From the NCBI RefSeq assembly GCF_028743495.1, contig NZ_CP117968.1: a stretch of 64,000 nucleotides of DNA; one strand, 5' to 3'. Positions 16,337 to 26,149 of the stretch are shown here, in pieces. The first letter of the stretch is position 1; every line of letters begins with the position of its first letter. The translations under genes were made by a program, and so were the position numbers. This DNA is from Allobacillus halotolerans (GTDB lineage Bacteria; Bacillota; Bacilli; Bacillales; Alkalibacillaceae). The notes under the pieces are model-generated. The model saw only the letters and a list, made by a program, of their open reading frames with translations, was not told the origin of the DNA and did no database searches.

Positions 16337-17311
16337 TTACTTTTGATGAATCATCGAGGGTGCATAGTAGCTTATACCATCTGTTTCCACGCTACTGACC
16401 GCACCGATACTTTCAAGATAATCTAATTGGCCGATCGTTTCGGACATCGTCAAGCCAAACTGGGTTTCATACTGTCTGGCAAATAACCACGTACAAATCT
16501 CGTACGGCGTCTTTGGACCTTTTTCTTTTAAATAAGCGAATACATTTTCTGCTCGTTTCGACTGCTTTTCAAGTCGTCGCTCGATTAACTCTTTATGTTC
16601 ACGAAACGGCTTTCCGTGCCCCGGAAGAAATTGATCGACATCATAGTCCAGCAATTTTTCTAATGAATTCCGGTATTCCAGTAATGGTTTTGGCCTAGCG
16701 TCACCTTGATTCTTTGGCGGTTCTAACAATGGATTGGAAGATATGTGCTTTAACAAAACATCTCCGACAATCATTTGGCGATTTTTTTCATCCCAAAAAG
16801 ATAAATGACTCTGTGCGTGTCCCGGTGTTTCGATTACTCTCATGCCGGGAATTCCTTCAATAACGTCTCCCTCAACCAAATAATGATGCAATTCGCTTTT
16901 AGAAGAATACTTTTTGGTAACAGCTATTGTTTTTTCGATATTGCGAAAATGATGTGGTACACCCCACTTTTCATATAGACCATTAAAAAAATCAAGATAC
17001 TGATCAAAGAATTGATTAGATTGGTTCAGCCACGGCTCAACTAATTTGTGTCCATAAATAATTGGTTCGTGTTCGAAACGTCCTGTCAGACCAATGTGAT
17101 CAGGGTGATGATGGGTTAAAATAATCTGCTCGATATCCGATGGTTTTAAGTTAATTTCCTTGAGACCAACGACTAACTGATCCCACGCTGTATCTGTATT
17201 CACACCTGCATCTATTAATGAGACAGACTCACCTCTATAAACATACATGTGCACATCCCCTACAGCATAAGGTGTAGGTACGGTTATTTGGTGGAACGAT
17301 TGGTTTGACAA
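16337..17311 (-). CDS. MBL-fold metallo-hydrolase (YqjP-like)
   Basis: 324 residues. The metallo-beta-lactamase motif THHHPDHIG (around residue 66) binds two metals; further ligands are in ETPGHAQSHLS, VGDVLL and PGHGKPF. A winged-helix-like C-terminal region (EKGPKTPYEICTWLF) is typical of the YqjP/LACTB2 group. The substrate is unknown. It is divergent from the phosphodiesterase gene at 17482 and stands alone as a transcript. Confidence 0.88.
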   Translation of the reverse strand: MSNQSFHQITVPTPYAVGDVHMYVYRGESVSLIDAGVNTDTAWDQLVVGLKEINLKPSDIEQIILTHHHPDHIGLTGRFEHEPIIYGHKLVEPWLNQSNQFFDQYLDFFNGLYEKWGVPHHFRNIEKTIAVTKKYSSKSELHHYLVEGDVIEGIPGMRVIETPGHAQSHLSFWDEKNRQMIVGDVLLKHISSNPLLEPPKNQGDARPKPLLEYRNSLEKLLDYDVDQFLPGHGKPFREHKELIERRLEKQSKRAENVFAYLKEKGPKTPYEICTWLFARQYETQFGLTMSETIGQLDYLESIGAVSSVETDGISYYAPSMIHQK

Positions 17312-17419
17312 TTGTAGGCTCCTTTCATCTAGTTGATTGAATGGTTATTCATTGATTATACTACAAAAGTATTTTCATTCGTGAAAAAAATGAAAATTGA
17401 TATACAGCTAGCTTGATTA

Positions 17420-17448
17420 TTGACTTTTTCCAACCGATACAAGACAAT
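17420..17448 (+). promoter_or_regulatory. Candidate sigma-A promoter of the phosphodiesterase-rnz gene set
   Basis: TTGACT (17420-17425), a 17-base spacer and GACAAT (17443-17448). It lies 34 bases upstream of the GTG at 17482. The four plus-strand genes that follow are closely spaced and could all be transcribed from here. Confidence 0.45.
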
Positions 17449-17481
17449 CAAAACAGATAACGATTCGAGGTGTTTTTAACT

Positions 17482-18234
17482 GTGACACAAATTATCGCTC
17501 ACCGAGGCGCGAGTAAATTTGCTCCAGAAAACACCCTTGCTGCATTTAAATTGGCAGAAAAGATGGGTGCAGACGGTATAGAGTTAGATATCCATCTGAC
17601 AAAAGATCAAATACCTGTCATCATCCATGACGAAGACATTAAGCGAACAACAAATGGGCGAGGGTTTGTTCAAAAATATACGTATAAAGAACTCCAACAA
17701 TTTGATGCGGGTAGTTGGTTCAGTGAACGGTTTTCGGATGAACGAATCCTATCGCTTGAGGAGTTTTTTGCATGGATCTTACCAAAAGACTTGTTCGTTA
17801 ATATTGAAATGAAAACAAAAGTCATTAAATACCCGAATATCGAAAAAATTGTGTTCCAATTAATCCGTGAATATGGCTTAGAAAATCGTGTGATCATTTC
17901 AAGCTTTAACCCACATACACTTTATCGGATGCGAGAGCTTCATCCAAACATTGAGCTAGCTCTTTTAAGCAAAATTGCCTTCCGAAATATTCAACAATAC
18001 TTATCGGATACAGGCGCCAATGTGATGCACATAAAATCACGTCTTCTATCTTCAAGAATGGTTCAAGCGATGAATCAACATGATATTCCTTTTCGTGTTT
18101 ATACCGTAAATAGAAGAAGTACTTTTAAACAATCTGTTGATAAAAACGCGTCAGGAATCATTACCGACCGACCCGACTTGTTCTCTATGAGCCTAACTGA
18201 CCATCAAAAGGCAAAAAAATTGGATAAGTCATGA
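17482..18234 (+). CDS. Glycerophosphodiester phosphodiesterase (YqiK-like)
   Basis: 250 residues from the GTG at 17482, which has GAGGTG nine bases upstream; the GTG at 17470 overlaps that site and is rejected. GDPD motifs: IIAHRGASKFAPENT with the catalytic His, ELDIHLTKDQIPVIIHD with Glu, Asp and His. A cytoplasmic location is likely since there is no signal peptide. It would release glycerol-3-phosphate from glycerophosphodiesters. First of four plus-strand genes with gaps of 15-41 bases. Confidence 0.9.
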   Translation: MTQIIAHRGASKFAPENTLAAFKLAEKMGADGIELDIHLTKDQIPVIIHDEDIKRTTNGRGFVQKYTYKELQQFDAGSWFSERFSDERILSLEEFFAWILPKDLFVNIEMKTKVIKYPNIEKIVFQLIREYGLENRVIISSFNPHTLYRMRELHPNIELALLSKIAFRNIQQYLSDTGANVMHIKSRLLSSRMVQAMNQHDIPFRVYTVNRRSTFKQSVDKNASGIITDRPDLFSMSLTDHQKAKKLDKS

Positions 18235-18275
18235 GTGAATGATCATTAACGAATGAATAAAGGATGAAAACAATA

Positions 18276-19298
18276 ATGAATAAACTATTCTCTCCCTATA
18301 CAATCAAGGGTATACAGTTAAAAAACCGCATTGTCATGTCGCCAATGTGTATGTATTCTAGTTTTAAAGAAGATGGCTTATTAACCCCTTTTCACTATAC
18401 ACATTATGAAAGTCGAGCAATTGGTCAAGCAGGTCTCATTATGGTTGAAGCAACTGCTGTCTTACCAGAAGGAAGAATTTCACAACAAGACTTAGGTATT
18501 TGGTCAGATGACCATGTCGCCGCCTATCAACAATTAAATGAACGTATTCATTCACATGGTGCCAAAAGTGCAATTCAATTAGCCCATGCTGGCCGGAAAT
18601 CTAAAGTAAACGATGAAATATTCGCACCGAGTGCCATCCCTTTTGATGACCAATCACGAACACCGACTGAAATGACGATCAATGAGATTAATCAAACGAT
18701 CCAAGCCTTTAAAGATGGTGCCCGTCGAGCATCTGACGCCGGCTTTGATGTTATTGAACTGCACGGAGCACATGGGTACTTAATCAATGAATTCCTCTCC
18801 CCTCTTGCCAATGTTCGAAAAGATGCATACGGAGGTACAAAAGAAAACAGATACCGATTTTTGAAACAAATTATTCAAGCTGTTCGAGACATTTGGGATG
18901 GACCTCTATTTGTTCGAATCTCAGCAAATGAATATCACGAGAAGGGTTATGATGTTGATGACTATATTGATCTTGTGAAAGAGATGAAGTCAGATGGAGT
19001 TGACCTCATTGACTGTAGTTCAGGTGGAGTCGTACATGCACAAACACCAATCGAAGTCTATCCTAGCTATCAAGTTCGTTATTCAGAAACAATCAGACTT
19101 GAAGCGGATATTCCAACAGGAGCGGTCGGTTGGATACGGGACGGCAATCAAGCCGAAGAAATCTTAAGAAATGACCGTGCAGACCTTGTATTCATTGGCA
19201 GAGCCATGTTAAACAACCCTTACTGGCCTAAACAAGCGGCGGATGATTTACAAGTGGAAATCGAAGCACCTAAACAATACAAGCGTGGATGGATTTAG
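18276..19298 (+). CDS. namA: NADPH dehydrogenase, old yellow enzyme family (YqjM-like)
   Basis: 340 residues (B. subtilis YqjM 338). It begins MNKLFSPYTIKG and contains the redox-tuning Cys in IVMSPMCMYSS, FMN-binding IQLAHAGRKSK, ELHGAHGYLINEFLSPL, and the C-terminal FIGRAMLNNPYWP. It reduces activated alkenes such as enones with NADPH. ATG at 18276 has AAAGGATG upstream; an ATG 12 bases earlier lies on that site. Cotranscribed with the phosphodiesterase gene and rnz. Confidence 0.94.
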   Translation: MNKLFSPYTIKGIQLKNRIVMSPMCMYSSFKEDGLLTPFHYTHYESRAIGQAGLIMVEATAVLPEGRISQQDLGIWSDDHVAAYQQLNERIHSHGAKSAIQLAHAGRKSKVNDEIFAPSAIPFDDQSRTPTEMTINEINQTIQAFKDGARRASDAGFDVIELHGAHGYLINEFLSPLANVRKDAYGGTKENRYRFLKQIIQAVRDIWDGPLFVRISANEYHEKGYDVDDYIDLVKEMKSDGVDLIDCSSGGVVHAQTPIEVYPSYQVRYSETIRLEADIPTGAVGWIRDGNQAEEILRNDRADLVFIGRAMLNNPYWPKQAADDLQVEIEAPKQYKRGWI

Positions 19299-19313
19299 TG
19301 GGAGGATATCTTT

Positions 19314-20231
19314 GTGGAAATCACTTTTTTAGGTACAGGTTCCGGCATGCCCTCTAAAAATCGAAACGTTTCTTCTTTAGCTCTAAAAATGTTGCAAGAG
19401 CGTGATGAAGTTTGGTTATTCGATTGCGGGGAAGCTACTCAACATCAAATTATGAAAACGACAATCAAACCACGGAAAATAGCTAAAATTTTTATTACAC
19501 ATATGCATGGGGATCATGTGTTAGGTCTTCCAGGCTTACTCAGCAGTAGATCTTTTCAAGACGGTGAATCAGCGGTCGAACTGTATGGTCCGCCAAGTCT
19601 AAAAGAGTTTGTAGAAACGTCTTTGAAAACAACAGGAACACACTTGAATTATCCATTGATTTTTAAACCTATTGCAGAAGGAATCATTTATCAAGATCAA
19701 GATATTAAAGTTTCTGCAAAAAAATTACAACACGGAATGCCTTCTTATGCATACAAAATTGAGGAAGCGGATAAAATCGGTCCATTGCTTCCCGAACGAT
19801 TGAAAAAACTCGGCGTCTCCCCTGGTCCTATTTATGAAACGATTAAAAATCAACCAACTACAGTACTTCCAAATGGTACGGAGGTTCACCGAAACGATGT
19901 GACAGGTCCGGATATTCCCGGTAGACGCATTGCCATCTGTGGTGATACAAAACCAGTAGAATCGCTCGCACAATGGGTCCAAGGTGTCGATGTTTTGATC
20001 CATGAAGCGACATTTATGGAAGCGGATGAACAATTGGCAAATGATTATTCTCATTCAACAGCAGCCGATGCAACTCGGCTAGCTAAGAAAGCACAAGTGA
20101 ATTATTTACTCATGAACCATATATCTTCTCGCTATCAACAAGATCTACTTGAAGATGAACAGACTCGGTTAAAGGATATATTCTCACCTTTACAATTTGT
20201 CGAAGATTTTATGGAATTTACTGTAAAGTAA
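19314..20231 (+). CDS. rnz: Ribonuclease Z
   Basis: 305 residues (B. subtilis 307). Zinc ligands show in THMHGDHVLGLPGLL, CGDTKP and LLMNHISSRY. The flexible arm region (GVSPGPIYETIKN, about residues 165-178) is that of the tRNase Z long-arm class. It cuts the 3' trailer from tRNA precursors lacking encoded CCA. The start is GTG at 19314 with GGAGGAT upstream. It lies 15 bases after the NADPH dehydrogenase gene, as in B. subtilis. Confidence 0.95.
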   Translation: MEITFLGTGSGMPSKNRNVSSLALKMLQERDEVWLFDCGEATQHQIMKTTIKPRKIAKIFITHMHGDHVLGLPGLLSSRSFQDGESAVELYGPPSLKEFVETSLKTTGTHLNYPLIFKPIAEGIIYQDQDIKVSAKKLQHGMPSYAYKIEEADKIGPLLPERLKKLGVSPGPIYETIKNQPTTVLPNGTEVHRNDVTGPDIPGRRIAICGDTKPVESLAQWVQGVDVLIHEATFMEADEQLANDYSHSTAADATRLAKKAQVNYLLMNHISSRYQQDLLEDEQTRLKDIFSPLQFVEDFMEFTVK

Positions 20232-20248
20232 GGAAGGAGTGTGAAACC

Positions 20249-21619
20249 ATGCATTTATCAACAATCTTGTCCGATCACAAAACAATGTATAGAGCTGGAA
20301 AGACCATGACACACACATATCGCATTCATCAACTACAGAAACTAAAAGACATGTTGAATCGGAATGAAAAACGAATCTATCAAGCAATCAAAAAAGATTT
20401 AGGAAAATCGGATTACGAGATTTTAATGACCGAATTAGGAGTGCTTTATAGTGAACTTGATCATGTCATTCGAAATTTAAAAGAATGGATGCGTACAGAG
20501 AGAGTGAAAACGCCCACCACCCATAAGGGAGCCAAAAGCTATATTTACAAACAACCCTATGGAACGGTTTTGATTATTAGCCCTTGGAACTATCCATTGA
20601 ACTTAAGTATTACACCATTGATTGGCGCCATTGCCGGTGGGAACACAGCCTTTTTAAAACCATCAGAGTTTACGCCAAATACAAGTGAGCTACTAGCTGA
20701 AATGATTGCTGATAATTTTGAGGAAAAATACATTACAGTCATTCAAGGCGGTAAAGAAATATCACAAGAACTACTTGAGTTGGAATTCGACTATATCTTT
20801 TTTACGGGTAGCCAGAAGGTTGGTCAAATCGTCATGGAGAAAGCAAGTAAACATCTAATTCCTGTGACGCTTGAACTTGGTGGTAAGAGTCCGGTCATTA
20901 TTGATGAAGACGCCAAGATTCCATTAGCCGCAAAACGGATTGCTTGGGGCAAGTTATTAAACGCTGGCCAGACGTGTATAGCTCCCGACTATGCGCTCGT
21001 CCATGAATCCGTAAAAGATGAATTTATTAAAGCGTTAAAAAATGAATTATCGTCATTCTATGGAGAGCAACCAATGGAACATCCAGATTACACTCAACTC
21101 ATTCATGATAATCATCTAGATCGCTTGGCAAAGCTACTTGAAGGTGAAAATGTCATTTTTGGTGGTGAAGTTAATCGAGATAACCGCAAAATGAATCCTA
21201 CATTGATCGATGAACCATCATGGGAACGACCGATCATGCAAGAAGAAATCTTTGGTCCGATTTTACCCATCCGATCGTTTAGTCATTTAGAGAAAGTTGT
21301 TGATGAGATTGAACATTCCAGAAATCCTCTAGCGCTGTATTATTTTTCTGAGAATGAACAGAAACAACAATGGGTTGTAAATAATGTCTCGTTCGGTGGC
21401 GGGTCAATCAATGATACGATTATGCATATCGGGACATCTCACCTGCCCTTCGGTGGAATTGGCGCGAGTGGAATAGGGGCTTATCACGGTTATGAAAGTT
21501 TCCGTACGTTCACACACCGCAAAAGTGTCCTGAAACAAACAACGGCATTCGACTTATCTTTCCGCTATCCAAATTCGAAATTCGGAGAGCAAATCATGAA
21601 AAAATTATTTAAAAAATAG
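20249..21619 (+). CDS. Aldehyde dehydrogenase (class 3-like)
   Basis: 456 residues. Motifs: ISPWNYPLNLSITPLIGAIA in the cofactor domain, catalytic Glu in VTLELGGKSP, catalytic Cys in LNAGQTCIAPDY, and the C-terminal LPFGGIGASGIGAYHG. The short N-terminus and the C-terminal extension with FRYPNSKFGEQIMKKLFKK match the ALDH3 group (B. subtilis YwdH type) that acts on long-chain or aromatic aldehydes; the exact substrate is unknown. It follows rnz by 17 bases and ends at a terminator at 21653-21696. Confidence 0.9.
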   Translation: MHLSTILSDHKTMYRAGKTMTHTYRIHQLQKLKDMLNRNEKRIYQAIKKDLGKSDYEILMTELGVLYSELDHVIRNLKEWMRTERVKTPTTHKGAKSYIYKQPYGTVLIISPWNYPLNLSITPLIGAIAGGNTAFLKPSEFTPNTSELLAEMIADNFEEKYITVIQGGKEISQELLELEFDYIFFTGSQKVGQIVMEKASKHLIPVTLELGGKSPVIIDEDAKIPLAAKRIAWGKLLNAGQTCIAPDYALVHESVKDEFIKALKNELSSFYGEQPMEHPDYTQLIHDNHLDRLAKLLEGENVIFGGEVNRDNRKMNPTLIDEPSWERPIMQEEIFGPILPIRSFSHLEKVVDEIEHSRNPLALYYFSENEQKQQWVVNNVSFGGGSINDTIMHIGTSHLPFGGIGASGIGAYHGYESFRTFTHRKSVLKQTTAFDLSFRYPNSKFGEQIMKKLFKK

Positions 21620-21652
21620 CAGGTCACATTAAAAAGAATCCTGCTATACGAA

Positions 21653-21696
21653 ATACCCTGAGTCAAAGGATTTATTGTCCTTGCTCAGGGTTTTCT
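21653..21696. terminator. Bidirectional terminator between aldehyde dehydrogenase and dinB
   Basis: ACCCTGAG plus an inner AAGGA pairs with TCCTT plus CTCAGGGT, followed by TTTTCTTTAT on the plus strand. It lies between two convergent genes. Confidence 0.85.
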
Positions 21697-21716
21697 TTAT
21701 AAAAGTACAGACTTTT

Positions 21717-22961
21717 TTAGTCCTCTCTTTTATCCTTTTTAAAATCATTTAAAAAATCTTTCTGAAAACTCGTTGATAAATTTGGTCGAGTTTTTTCTTT
21801 TGGTTGAATGAAAACATCATTTCCGTACTTTTCTTTCATATCCTCTACGGTTTGATAAAGTTTTTCTTTTTCCGCTTCTTCTTGATATGTAAATAAATCC
21901 AATTGCTTGGAAAGTTCGTGCTTTGGTACGAGATCTTGTGCAGTAATCCCCAATAGTCTGATCGGTTCCCCGTTCCAATGTTCATCGAATAACATTTTCG
22001 CAATCATGAAAACTTCATCTTTTTTTTCAACGAAATCACGTAATTGCCTACTCCGAGTAACCGTCTTCCGGTCGTGATAACGGATCATAATTTGAATGTT
22101 TTCTGAAACTACATCTTTATAGCGCAATCTCGCAGATACTTTTTCGGCCAATTGATCCAATAACGAATCAATTTCTAGTTGGTCTGTTGTGTCGTGTGGT
22201 AACGTTCTTGAATTTCCGATACTTTTAAATTCGTAGATTGCATCTGGGTCGACCGGACGATTATCATGCCCATTTGCACGAGTATGGAGACGCTCACCAT
22301 TGATCCCTAAAAGCTGCTTCAATGCCACGACATCATGATTTGCTAAATCTCCAATCGTTTGAATGCCAAGCTTTTGTAACTTTTCCTCTGTCCGGTCACC
22401 AACACCATACATCTCGCCAATTGGAAGCACCCATAATTTTTGCTGGATCTCCCGCTTTCGAAGAACAGTAATTCCCATCGGCTTTTTCATATCAGATGCC
22501 ATCTTGGCCAGAAATTTATTCGGTGCAATACCAATGCTACAAGGCAAATTCAACTCTTGGTATATCTTATCTTGAAGCCACTCAGCAAGCTTGATTCCGT
22601 TCATTCCGAAGTTATGGTCCGTTACATCGAGATACCCTTCATCAATCGACACTGGCTGGACGATTGGTGAAACTTCATAAAGAATTGAAAACATCTTACT
22701 TGAAGCTTCTCGATATTTCTCAAAATTGGGTTGCAATGCGATTAGATTTGGACATAATTCATAAGCCTTCCATAATGGCATTGTCGTTTTGACACCTTTC
22801 GCTCTTGCTTCATAGCTACTTGTGACAATAATCCCTTTTCGTTTTTCAGGAGCCCCAGCAATAGCAACAGGTTTCCCTTTTAGCTCCGGGCGTTCTGCGA
22901 TTTCAACCGAAGCATAAAAACTGTTCATATCGACATGGAAAATTACTCGACCTTTGCTCAT
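21717..22961 (-). CDS. dinB: DNA polymerase IV (Y family)
   Basis: 414 residues, the same as B. subtilis YqjH (PolY1). Active-site motifs: FHVDMNSFYASVE with the first Asp and SIDEGYLDVTD with the catalytic Asp-Glu. A little-finger domain follows (GRTLPHDTTDQLEI). The C-terminal QLDLFTYQEEA resembles a sliding clamp-binding QxxLF motif. It copies damaged DNA. ATG at 22961 has AGGTGAG four bases upstream; the GTG at 22970 overlaps it. No LexA-type operator was seen in the short upstream gap. Confidence 0.95.
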   Translation of the reverse strand: MSKGRVIFHVDMNSFYASVEIAERPELKGKPVAIAGAPEKRKGIIVTSSYEARAKGVKTTMPLWKAYELCPNLIALQPNFEKYREASSKMFSILYEVSPIVQPVSIDEGYLDVTDHNFGMNGIKLAEWLQDKIYQELNLPCSIGIAPNKFLAKMASDMKKPMGITVLRKREIQQKLWVLPIGEMYGVGDRTEEKLQKLGIQTIGDLANHDVVALKQLLGINGERLHTRANGHDNRPVDPDAIYEFKSIGNSRTLPHDTTDQLEIDSLLDQLAEKVSARLRYKDVVSENIQIMIRYHDRKTVTRSRQLRDFVEKKDEVFMIAKMLFDEHWNGEPIRLLGITAQDLVPKHELSKQLDLFTYQEEAEKEKLYQTVEDMKEKYGNDVFIQPKEKTRPNLSTSFQKDFLNDFKKDKRED

Positions 22962-22982
22962 TTTTCTCACCTACACAATGGA

Positions 22983-23009
22983 AGCCCCATTCAATTATTG
23001 AATGAGGCT
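22983..23009 (-). terminator. Hairpin downstream of the peptidase gene
   Basis: AGCCTCATTCAA pairs with TTGAATGGGGCT (one mismatch) around a 3-base loop on the minus strand. The T-run after it is weak. It is the likely end of the mutase-carboxylase-peptidase transcript. Confidence 0.45.
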
Positions 23010-23042
23010 AGTTTACAACGGAAGTAAGAATTGTTCAATCGA

Positions 23043-24179
23043 TTAAGCCGTTCCTTCTTCAGCAGCTTCGATTACAATCCCTGTAAGCAAAGCAGAAATA
23101 TTCATCATCTCATTGATTGAAATTTCTTCTTCTGGTGTATGAATGTTTTGATAACCGACACATAGGTTAACCATTGGAAAACCATAGCTACTGATCACGT
23201 TGGCGTCACTTCCGCCGCCAGTCGCTTTGAGTTGTGGTTCTAATCCAATGCGCTTAGCTGCTTGACTCGCTACTTTTACAACTTGTGCATTTTCATCATG
23301 CTTATAACCTTTATACATAATTTTAACATCAACATCAATTGAGCCACCGACTTCTTCCTCTGCTTGTCGGCAAGCTTCTTTTATTTGCTCGATTTGACGA
23401 TCTAATTTTTCACGGACAAGCGAACGTGCCTCAGCAATAACAACCGCTTCATCACTAACGATATTCGTTGCTTTTCCGCCTTCAAATCGACCGATATTTG
23501 CAGTGGTGTCTTCATCAATTCGACCTAATTTCATTTTTGAAATGGCCTTTGAAGCTAACGTAATCGCAGAAATACCTTCTTCAGGTGCCACACCTGCATG
23601 AGCTGTTTTTCCATGGCAAGTTATTTCAAATTTCGCCTGCGTAGGAGAAGCGACGATTAAGCCGCCCACATCTCCGTGACTATCCACTGCATATCCATAT
23701 TTTGCATCGATCAGGCTCGCATCCAATGCTTTTGCACCAATCAAACCTGATTCTTCGCCAATCGTAAGGACAACTTGAATCTGGCCGTGTTCAATATCAT
23801 AATCCTTCAGAAGACGGACCATCTCAATAATCGCAGCAATTCCTGCTTTATCATCTGCACCTAAAATTGTCGTGCCATCAGACCGAATGGTATCACCTTC
23901 GATTTGTGGTTGAATATCTTTACCAGGGACGACTGTGTCCATATGTGAGTTGAAGAAGATCGGCTCGACACCTTCTTTTGTACCTTCCAATGTACAAATC
24001 AAGTTGTTGGATTCATGACCGGTTTTTTCTTTGGCGTCATCCTCTTCAACTTTAAAACCTAAAGCTTCAAATTTTGCTTTAAGAACAACCGATATCTTTT
24101 CTTCGTAACCTGTCTCTGAATCAATTTTGACCAGCTCAATAAATTCACTGACCAATCGTTCTCGATCTGCTTGAATCAA
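23043..24179 (-). CDS. M20 family peptidase, tripeptidase T-like (YqjE-like)
   Basis: 378 residues. Metal-binding and catalytic motifs: FFNSHMDTVVPG (His, Asp), LGADDKAGIAAI (Asp), TIGEESGLIGAKAL (Glu-Glu), YAVDSHGDVGG (Asp). It should be a two-zinc aminopeptidase-type enzyme in the cytoplasm; a role in the adjoining carboxylase pathway is not evident, but yqjE follows yqjD in B. subtilis as well. It starts 12 bases after the carboxyltransferase stop, so it belongs to the same transcript. Confidence 0.88.
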   Translation of the reverse strand: MIQADRERLVSEFIELVKIDSETGYEEKISVVLKAKFEALGFKVEEDDAKEKTGHESNNLICTLEGTKEGVEPIFFNSHMDTVVPGKDIQPQIEGDTIRSDGTTILGADDKAGIAAIIEMVRLLKDYDIEHGQIQVVLTIGEESGLIGAKALDASLIDAKYGYAVDSHGDVGGLIVASPTQAKFEITCHGKTAHAGVAPEEGISAITLASKAISKMKLGRIDEDTTANIGRFEGGKATNIVSDEAVVIAEARSLVREKLDRQIEQIKEACRQAEEEVGGSIDVDVKIMYKGYKHDENAQVVKVASQAAKRIGLEPQLKATGGGSDANVISSYGFPMVNLCVGYQNIHTPEEEISINEMMNISALLTGIVIEAAEEGTA

Positions 24180-24191
24180 AAGAAAACCTCC

Positions 24192-25739
24192 TTATAATGG
24201 AATATTTCCGTGTTTCTTCTTCGGTCGTTCTTCCTGTTTATTTTGTAAAATGTCTAATGCTTGGACCAGTTTTTCTCTTGTCTCACGTGGATCGATAACA
24301 TCATCGACCATACCTAGACCTGCGGCAACATATGGGTTTGCGAATTTCTCCCTGTACTCGTCAATCTTTTCTTTACGAGTCGCTTCAGGATTGTCGCTCT
24401 CGTTAATCTCACGAGCGAAGATAATATTCGCGGCTCCCTCTGGTCCCATTACTGCAATTTCCGCATTTGGCCATGCATAAACCAAATCGGCTCCAATTGA
24501 TTTACTGTTTAATGCAACATATGCACCGCCATAGGCCTTACGCGTTATGACTGTAATTTTTGGCACAGTCGCTTCCGAATAGGCATATAAAATCTTAGCT
24601 CCATGACGAATGATGCCACCATGCTCTTGCTTAACGCCAGGGAAAAATCCAGTAACATCTTCAAATGTAATCAATGGAATATTAAAGGAGTCGCAAAAAC
24701 GAATGAATCGAGAAGCTTTGTCACTTGAGTCAATATCCAATCCACCCGCCATGAATTTCGGTTGATTACAAATCAATCCGACGGTCTTACCTTTTACTTT
24801 TGCAAAGCCGACAACAATATTTTTCGCAAATTGTTTATGAATTTCAAAGAAAGAATTTTCATCAACGACTTCTTCGATAATGACACGTACATCATAAGGT
24901 CGGATGGAATCAAAAGGAATAATATCCGTCATATTTGGACGGTAATCATCCACTTCCTCCACTTCGACCTCAGGAGGCTTTTCGTTATTGTTTTGCGGTA
25001 AATAACGTACCAACTCTTTCACTTGGTCTAATGCTTCTTCCTCGGTAGCCGCTTTCAGATGTGCATTTCCACTGGTTGCATTATGTACATCTGCTCCACC
25101 TAAATCTTCAGCAGAGATTTTTTCTCCTGTTACCGTTTCAATGACTTTTGGGCCTGTAATAAACATTTGCGATGTTTTTTCAACCATGATAACAAAATCG
25201 GTAATCGCTGGTGAATAGACAGCTCCACCTGCACTTGGACCCATAATAACCGAAATTTGCGGAATCACTCCGGAATAAATAGAATTCCGGTAAAACACAT
25301 GACCATACCCATCAAGCGAAGCCACTCCCTCTTGAATCCGGGCTCCACCTGAGTCATTCAGTCCTATGAAAGGTGTTCCGTTTTTGGCTGCTAAGTCCAT
25401 GACTGCGGCGATCTTTTTACCGTGCATTTCACCAAGAGCTCCACCATAAACCGTGAAATCTTGAGCGAATAAGTATACGGGTCTTCCATCGATTTTACCA
25501 AAACCGGTGACAACACCTTCTCCCGGAGCTTTTTTTCCTGCCATACCAAAATCGGTGACTCGATGTTCCATGAATGCGTTCAGTTCCACAAATGACCCAT
25601 CATCTAACAAATAATCGATTCGTTCTCTCGCTGTCATCTTCCCTTTATCTTTTTGTTTTTCAATTTTGTCATCTCCACCGCCCAACTCAATTTCGCGGCG
25701 TTTGTCATAGAGTTCATTAATTTTATCGTAAATATCCAT
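24192..25739 (-). CDS. Acyl-CoA carboxylase carboxyltransferase subunit (propionyl-CoA carboxylase beta / YqjD)
   Basis: 515 residues from the ATG at 25739 (MDIYDKINELYDK), which has AGGAGG upstream. Two crotonase-like halves are visible: GGALGEMHGKKIAAVMDLA with NDSGGARIQEG, and FEDVTGFFPGVKQEHGGIIRHGAK with RKAYGGAYVALNSK. It transfers carboxylate between biotin and propionyl- or methylmalonyl-CoA. Its neighbours (epimerase, mutase) point to propionyl-CoA. No dedicated biotin carboxylase or biotin carrier is in this cluster; AccB and AccC at 56-58 kb could supply these. A decarboxylase role (MmdA type) cannot be excluded. Confidence 0.9.
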   Translation of the reverse strand: MDIYDKINELYDKRREIELGGGDDKIEKQKDKGKMTARERIDYLLDDGSFVELNAFMEHRVTDFGMAGKKAPGEGVVTGFGKIDGRPVYLFAQDFTVYGGALGEMHGKKIAAVMDLAAKNGTPFIGLNDSGGARIQEGVASLDGYGHVFYRNSIYSGVIPQISVIMGPSAGGAVYSPAITDFVIMVEKTSQMFITGPKVIETVTGEKISAEDLGGADVHNATSGNAHLKAATEEEALDQVKELVRYLPQNNNEKPPEVEVEEVDDYRPNMTDIIPFDSIRPYDVRVIIEEVVDENSFFEIHKQFAKNIVVGFAKVKGKTVGLICNQPKFMAGGLDIDSSDKASRFIRFCDSFNIPLITFEDVTGFFPGVKQEHGGIIRHGAKILYAYSEATVPKITVITRKAYGGAYVALNSKSIGADLVYAWPNAEIAVMGPEGAANIIFAREINESDNPEATRKEKIDEYREKFANPYVAAGLGMVDDVIDPRETREKLVQALDILQNKQEERPKKKHGNIPL

Positions 25740-25741
25740 TA

Positions 25742-26149
25742 CTAATCCTCCTGTTTTGGCTGACAAAGTTCTAATAGGACGCCGTTCGCTGCTTTTGGAT
25801 GTAAGAAGGCTACTTGCGTATCATGAGCTCCTTGCTTCGGCTGGTCATTGATCATACGAATTCCTTCAGTTTTGAATTGTTCCAACCTCGCCTGAATATC
25901 ATCTACTTCTAAAGCGATGTGATGAATACCTTCTCCTCGTTTCTCGATAAATTTAGCAATTGGTGATTCCTCATGAAGTGGCTCCAATAACTCAAAATTA
26001 CTTTCACCAATGGACAAAAAAGCTACTTTCACCCCTTCACTCTCGACTTTATCCACACCTTTGAACGTTAAACCAAGTGTTTCCGTATAGAATGGTAACG
26101 TTTCATCCAAGTTTCTTACAGCGATTCCGATGTGATTGATTTTCTTCAT
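25742..26149 (-). CDS. mce: Methylmalonyl-CoA epimerase
   Basis: 135 residues, VOC fold with two beta-alpha-beta-beta-beta halves. Metal ligands fit His in NHIGIAVRN, His in GIHHIALEV and Glu in GVLLELCQP. It converts S- to R-methylmalonyl-CoA between the carboxylase and the mutase. Its start overlaps the end of the cobalamin-binding subunit gene by four bases, and its stop lies two bases before the carboxyltransferase ATG, so the cluster is tightly coupled. Confidence 0.93.
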   Translation of the reverse strand: MKKINHIGIAVRNLDETLPFYTETLGLTFKGVDKVESEGVKVAFLSIGESNFELLEPLHEESPIAKFIEKRGEGIHHIALEVDDIQARLEQFKTEGIRMINDQPKQGAHDTQVAFLHPKAANGVLLELCQPKQED